Positions 16,000-19,215 of a stretch of DNA of 19,215 nucleotides are shown here, piece after piece; position 1 is the stretch's first letter, and the number at the start of each line of letters is the position of its first letter. This DNA is from Russula earlei. Taxonomy: Eukaryota; Basidiomycota; Agaricomycetes; Russulales; Russulaceae. The stretch is taken from contig JAGFNK010000883.1 of assembly GCA_025769875.1 (NCBI GenBank), positions 1 through 19,215 of the forward strand, given 5' to 3'. The position numbers and the translations under genes are program-made. Under the pieces are notes generated by a model that saw only the letters and a program-made list of their open reading frames with translations, searched no databases and had not been told where the DNA came from.

Positions 16000-16013
16000 G
16001 GTGCATATGTGCC
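16000..16013. promoter_or_regulatory. Imperfect palindrome between promoter and aldo/keto reductase
   Basis: GGTGCATATGTGCC is symmetrical at 10 of 14 positions around CATATG. It lies 28 bases before the reductase start and downstream of the candidate -7 box. It could be an operator or only a chance dyad. Confidence 0.3.
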
Positions 16014-16041
16014 GGGAACACAATAATAAAACTACAATAAA

Positions 16042-17037
16042 ATGGAATACAGAAAGCTTGGACAATCAGAATTGTATTTATCTGCCATTACCTTAGGAGC
16101 CTGGGCTGCAGGAGGCTGGATGTGGGGTGGAACAGAAAGAGTTGATGCGATAGAAGCCATCAGGGCAGCCTATAGTTTAGGGGTAACCTCTATTGATACA
16201 GCGCCTATTTACGGGCAGGGACAAAGCGAAGAGATTGTTGGAGAAGCTATCAAAGGTATTCCCCGGGATAAAGTACAAATATTAACCAAGTTTGGAATGC
16301 GATGGGATGATACAATGGGTGATTTTGGCTTCAAAAGCGTAGATAATAATGGCAAACCCATTGATGTATACAAATATGCCGGCAGAGATAGCATTATTAA
16401 AGAATGTGAAGACAGCCTGCGCAGATTGCAAACTGACTATATAGACCTTTACCAGATACACTGGCCGGATGTTACCACTTCTATTGAAGAAACCTTTGAA
16501 GCTGTATTGCGATTGGAAGAACAGGGCAAGATCCGCGCAGCAGGCGTTAGTAATTACAATATGGAGCAAACGCAGCAGGCTAATGCTGTATTGCCCATTG
16601 CTTCTAACCAGGTACCTTACAGCATCCTCCGCAGAAATATAGAGCGCGAACTGGTTCCTTATGCCATCAAAAATGAGATAGGTATATTAGCCTATAGTCC
16701 ACTGGAAAGAGGATTACTAACCGGCAAAATAAAACCAGGACATGTTTTTCCCGAAGGAGACCACCGGGCAGGCTTACCTGTATATAGCGGGGAAAGCGTG
16801 GTAAAAGTGAATGGTTTCTTAGACAAGATCAAGCCACTGGCCGATAGTAAATATGCTACCCTAAGCCAGCTCATTCTCCGGTGGACGATTGACCAACCGG
16901 GTATTACCATTGCACTTGCCGGAACGCGCAACGTAGGGCAATCCATTGTAAATGCAGGCGCTATTGATATCAAATTAGAAGAAAGTGACAAGCAATTTAT
17001 CCAGGAGCAGTTGGTAAAAGCAGGATTGTATGCGTAA
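16042..17037 (+). CDS. Aldo/keto reductase
   Basis: A 331-residue cytoplasmic NADPH-dependent oxidoreductase of the aldo/keto reductase superfamily, of the usual family length. The catalytic tetrad is complete: Asp52 and Tyr57 in SIDTAPIYGQG, Lys83 in ILTKFG and His140 in YQIHWPD. The cofactor-binding end has ALAGTRNVGQSIVNAGA. The first residues (MEYRKLGQSELYLSAITLGAW) are typical of bacterial members related to the IolS/YhdN group, though I cannot fix a subfamily. These enzymes reduce reactive aldehydes, ketones or sugars. The divergent HxlR regulator suggests induction by electrophiles. A DinB-family gene follows 26 bases downstream and may share the transcript. Confidence 0.93.
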   Translation: MEYRKLGQSELYLSAITLGAWAAGGWMWGGTERVDAIEAIRAAYSLGVTSIDTAPIYGQGQSEEIVGEAIKGIPRDKVQILTKFGMRWDDTMGDFGFKSVDNNGKPIDVYKYAGRDSIIKECEDSLRRLQTDYIDLYQIHWPDVTTSIEETFEAVLRLEEQGKIRAAGVSNYNMEQTQQANAVLPIASNQVPYSILRRNIERELVPYAIKNEIGILAYSPLERGLLTGKIKPGHVFPEGDHRAGLPVYSGESVVKVNGFLDKIKPLADSKYATLSQLILRWTIDQPGITIALAGTRNVGQSIVNAGAIDIKLEESDKQFIQEQLVKAGLYA

Positions 17038-17042
17038 TTTCG
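17035..17042 (+). promoter_or_regulatory. Candidate -7 element for the DinB-family gene
   Basis: TAATTTCG, one base from TAnnTTTG, overlaps the aldo/keto reductase stop codon and lies 21 bases before the DinB start. A TTG lies about 21 bases further upstream. It could give the DinB gene its own transcript with a very short leader. Confidence 0.25.
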
Positions 17043-17063
17043 AAGGTAATAATACTACCCTAT

Positions 17064-17558
17064 ATGAAAGAACTATTTCAACAATATGTCACCTATAATC
17101 AATGGGCAAACGATAGGCTTTTAGCTGCCGCAGAAGCACTTGACAATGAGCAATTACACAAAGAAATTATCAGCAGCTTTAATAGTATCTGGCTAACGGT
17201 ATTTCACTTGTGGAGTACAGAAACTGTTTGGTGGAACCGTTTACAAAAAGGACCCAACATTACTTCCCTGGAAGATGCGTTTAATAGGGATATCAAAGAA
17301 ATAAGCAATGCCATACGCAAGCAGGACCAGCAATTCGTACACTTTGTAAATAACCTGGAAGAAAGTATGCTACCAGAGAGCCTGGATTATCAGAATATAA
17401 AAGGCGACCCTTTTAGCCAGCCAATCTATCTTTTACTACAGCATATTTTTAACCATGGTACTTATCATCGTGGTCAGTTAGTTACCCTATTAAGACAAGC
17501 TGGCGCTCCCACAATTCCTAATACCGATTTTATCGCCTGGACAAGGCTTCCTAAATAA
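17064..17558 (+). CDS. DinB-superfamily metal-binding protein
   Basis: A 164-residue cytoplasmic four-helix-bundle protein of the DinB/YfiT-like superfamily, of normal length. The expected metal triad is present: His48 in VFHLWSTE, and His131 and His135 in FNHGTYHRGQ. The opening YNQWANDRLL and the closing HRGQLVTLLRQAG are typical. Members include thiol-dependent S-transferases that use bacillithiol, mycothiol or glutathione, and hydrolases; many have no known role. Its position 26 bases behind an aldo/keto reductase near a cysteine-bearing HxlR regulator fits a detoxification role, but this is inferred. Its stop lies 8 bases from the stop of the convergent lyase gene. Confidence 0.9.
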   Translation: MKELFQQYVTYNQWANDRLLAAAEALDNEQLHKEIISSFNSIWLTVFHLWSTETVWWNRLQKGPNITSLEDAFNRDIKEISNAIRKQDQQFVHFVNNLEESMLPESLDYQNIKGDPFSQPIYLLLQHIFNHGTYHRGQLVTLLRQAGAPTIPNTDFIAWTRLPK

Positions 17559-17566
17559 TGTGGGGT

Positions 17567-18658
17567 CTATCGGATCCTTGTTATTTCATTCACCACAGAT
17601 TGCCAATCAGGAAAGCGTTCAGTACTATTCTTTAGCTTTTGTACAAGCCCTGGCAGCTCCGGTTTATACCAGGCAGCTACCGTAATCACGCCCAATGCTT
17701 CTGTGGGTTTAAAGGGATTGCCTGCCACATAAGCCGGCTCATTATTTTTGGCACGTGCTGCATCAAATGCTACCCTGCTATGTACAAACTCCGGGTGTAT
17801 TCTTTCTCCCGTTACGAATGGGATCAGATAATCCAATGATTTACTAATAGAAGCGCCTGTACTTGTTTCATGATGATAATAATCAACACCCGTGTTTTTC
17901 TGTATGATAATGGCTAAATGAGTAAGGGGCTGTAAGTCATAACAATGATAATGCAAAGCATCCCGCTCAATAAGATCCCAGGAGGTACTATCCGCATTCA
18001 AATTAGCCGCCAGGTGTCGTTCCAGGTTCTCTGTCACATACTTTTTAAGTGACTCATCATTCAGGCACCAGGCCACTTCACCCTCAATCTTCAGGCGATG
18101 AGAATTCCAGTTATTAGACCTGCCATTCGCTATCACCAATGGTCGCCTGTTCTTTGTTTCCGCCATAGCTACCTGCTGAAACCATTGTTCAATCAATATT
18201 TTATAGGCAGGTGGCACCTGTTCCTTAATAAGGTCATAGCATTGAAAAGCAGGATCAAGATTCGTTTCATCAATAGGGTCGCCATTGGGATGGTTCTTAG
18301 CCGCCCAGGCTACTAAGAAGTTAATAGCCGGTTGTAAATAAGCAGTATCATTTTTTACCCGGTACACCAGCGCAAAAGCATACATCTTCTTCATATCTGC
18401 CAATGCGTTCTGTGTAGCCACTTTTTTAGGATCACCCTGTAAGCGTCCTTCTGTAGTAATGGTATCTATCGGGTTGGGAGCATCACGCAGGGCGGCCGTA
18501 GCCGCTCTCTCCCACAAAGAGAATTGCTTCTTAGCACTCCTGTCAGTAACAACCAATTGTTGCAATCGTGCTATCTCTTCGTTGGTAAAGCTAATGGATT
18601 GGGCATGTAACAAAGAACAGGTACATAACAAGCCCAGTATATAGGAGATCTTTTTCAT
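17567..18658 (-). CDS. Alginate-lyase-family secreted protein
   Basis: A 363-residue exported protein when started at the ATG at 18658, which gives a clean signal peptide (MKKISYILGLLCTCSLLHAQ). The open frame reaches a TTG four codons upstream (18670), which I reject as the start. The mature part is an alpha-helical barrel-like domain matching the alginate lyase family (Pfam Alginate_lyase, PL5-like). It has RSNNWNSHRLKI (Asn182, Asn183, His187), ERDALHYHCYDLQPL (Arg232, His236, Tyr240) and NPFKPTEALG. These could supply the Asn-His-Arg-Tyr set of such lyases, which cleave uronate polysaccharides by beta-elimination. The real substrate may not be alginate. The ROK-family gene lies upstream on the same strand with a 75-base gap, so the two may form a sugar-utilisation unit. 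Confidence 0.85.
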   Translation of the reverse strand: MKKISYILGLLCTCSLLHAQSISFTNEEIARLQQLVVTDRSAKKQFSLWERAATAALRDAPNPIDTITTEGRLQGDPKKVATQNALADMKKMYAFALVYRVKNDTAYLQPAINFLVAWAAKNHPNGDPIDETNLDPAFQCYDLIKEQVPPAYKILIEQWFQQVAMAETKNRRPLVIANGRSNNWNSHRLKIEGEVAWCLNDESLKKYVTENLERHLAANLNADSTSWDLIERDALHYHCYDLQPLTHLAIIIQKNTGVDYYHHETSTGASISKSLDYLIPFVTGERIHPEFVHSRVAFDAARAKNNEPAYVAGNPFKPTEALGVITVAAWYKPELPGLVQKLKNSTERFPDWQSVVNEITRIR

Positions 18659-18672
18659 GGCAAGAGGCAATT

Positions 18673-18690
18673 TCTGATTTGATAATCAGA
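18673..18690. repeat. Small palindrome before the lyase gene
   Basis: A perfect 7-base inverted repeat, TCTGATT / AATCAGA with a TGAT spacer, lies 14 bases before the lyase start codon. No T-run follows on the minus strand, so it is not a terminator for the ROK gene. It could be an operator or a chance dyad. Confidence 0.3.
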
Positions 18691-18733
18691 TCATAGACTA
18701 CAGTTCACAGTCAATCGTTTAATGAACCCCAAA

Positions 18734-19215
18734 CTACATTTCCCAGGCCAATGCACTCGCACCCAATATCGCCGCGTCTGACTCCTGTAATTCGCTAAAG
18801 AGCAGCTTCACTTTGTTCTGGAAAATGGGCAACAGGTTAAGTTCCATGTGCTTACGGGTAGGGTTCAGCAACAGGTTACCCGCTTTGGTTAAGCCACCAA
18901 ATAATACAATGGCTTCAGGGGAAGAGAACATCACAAAATTGGCCAATGCCTCACCCAATATCTGCCCTGTAAACTCAAATATCATATTCGCAATAGAGTC
19001 ACCTCTCATGGCACACTCATATACTGTTTGACTCGTCAACTCGTTAATAGAATAATCCCGTAACAGGCTCTCAATCTGGGGATGTTCGGTTAAGAATTCA
19101 ATAGCTGTTTCCCGAACGCCGGTAGCAGAAGCATATGATTCAAGGCTGCCATGCAAACCTGTTCCTTTGTGTAATCTTCCTCCCGGGCGTATAGTAGTAT
19201 GACCCAATTCGCCGC
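18734..19215 (-). CDS. ROK-family sugar kinase-like protein, C-terminal part (5' partial)
   Basis: The last 160 residues or so of a ROK-family protein (repressor / ORF / kinase family: glucokinase and N-acetylhexosamine or mannose kinases). The frame is open to the window edge and the start lies outside. The ROK signature GELGHTTIRPGGR is at the visible N-terminal end, followed by LESYASATGV, and further on IVLFGGLTKAGN (second nucleotide-binding region) and ILGASALAWEM. The usual zinc motif CxCGxxGCxE is altered: the corresponding stretch reads RLHKGTGLHGSLE and has no cysteine. I infer cytoplasmic ATP-dependent phosphorylation of a hexose. A transcriptional-repressor member is possible, but the N-terminus is not visible. 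The lyase gene follows 75 bases downstream. Confidence 0.9.
   Translation of the reverse strand, partial: GELGHTTIRPGGRLHKGTGLHGSLESYASATGVRETAIEFLTEHPQIESLLRDYSINELTSQTVYECAMRGDSIANMIFEFTGQILGEALANFVMFSSPEAIVLFGGLTKAGNLLLNPTRKHMELNLLPIFQNKVKLLFSELQESDAAILGASALAWEM

Noticed and set aside
18659..18670. TTG start of the lyase gene, four codons upstream of the ATG
   Set aside because: The ATG at 18658 gives a standard signal peptide beginning MKK, while the TTG would add residues before its basic end.

Overview
The window looks like a chromosomal segment of a member of Bacteroidota, most likely a Chitinophagaceae relative. I infer this from the TonB-dependent receptors with an N-terminal carboxypeptidase-regulatory-like domain, lipoproteins with a CKK sequence at the lipobox, Bacteroidota-style -7 elements (TAnnTTTG and near variants), few Shine-Dalgarno sequences and a moderate GC content. 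No tRNA, rRNA, CRISPR array, phage or insertion sequence is visible. No gene-free stretch exceeds 300 bases; the longest is 257 bases (3305-3561).

Region 1 (1-7957) is a cell-surface acquisition locus. It holds two copies of a two-gene cassette, a TonB-dependent receptor followed by a parallel beta-helix lipoprotein. The first receptor is cut by the window edge. Each cassette ends in a strong intrinsic terminator (2037-2076 and 7921-7957). Between the copies lies a lipoprotein of the endonuclease/exonuclease/phosphatase (DNase I-like) family. No SusD homologue is present, so the beta-helix lipoprotein may fill the surface-lipoprotein role beside each receptor. The substrate is unknown; the nuclease/phosphodiesterase fold suggests nucleic acid or another phosphodiester.

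Region 2 (7993-15114) reads as one operon-like run on the plus strand: a secreted M14 zinc carboxypeptidase-like protein, a secreted PIG-L-type zinc deacetylase-like protein, two tiny membrane proteins (50 and 39 residues) and a sodium:solute symporter. Both hydrolases end in a class-I glutamine-amidotransferase-like domain without an evident nucleophilic cysteine. The 39-residue gene overlaps the symporter start as ATGA. A plausible reading is extracytoplasmic hydrolysis and deacylation of a peptide or amino-sugar compound followed by sodium-driven uptake.

Region 3 (15115-17558) is a small redox or electrophile-response neighbourhood. A monohaem cytochrome c lipoprotein and an HxlR regulator lie on the minus strand. 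Divergent from them are an aldo/keto reductase and a DinB-superfamily protein. A perfect 14-base inverted repeat spans the cytochrome promoter and start codon.

Region 4 (17567-19215, minus strand) carries an alginate-lyase-like secreted protein and the C-terminal part of a ROK-family protein, a sugar-degradation theme. The ROK protein lacks the usual zinc-binding cysteines. Two convergent gene pairs (15114/15115 and 17558/17567) end almost back to back, with no room for a terminator.
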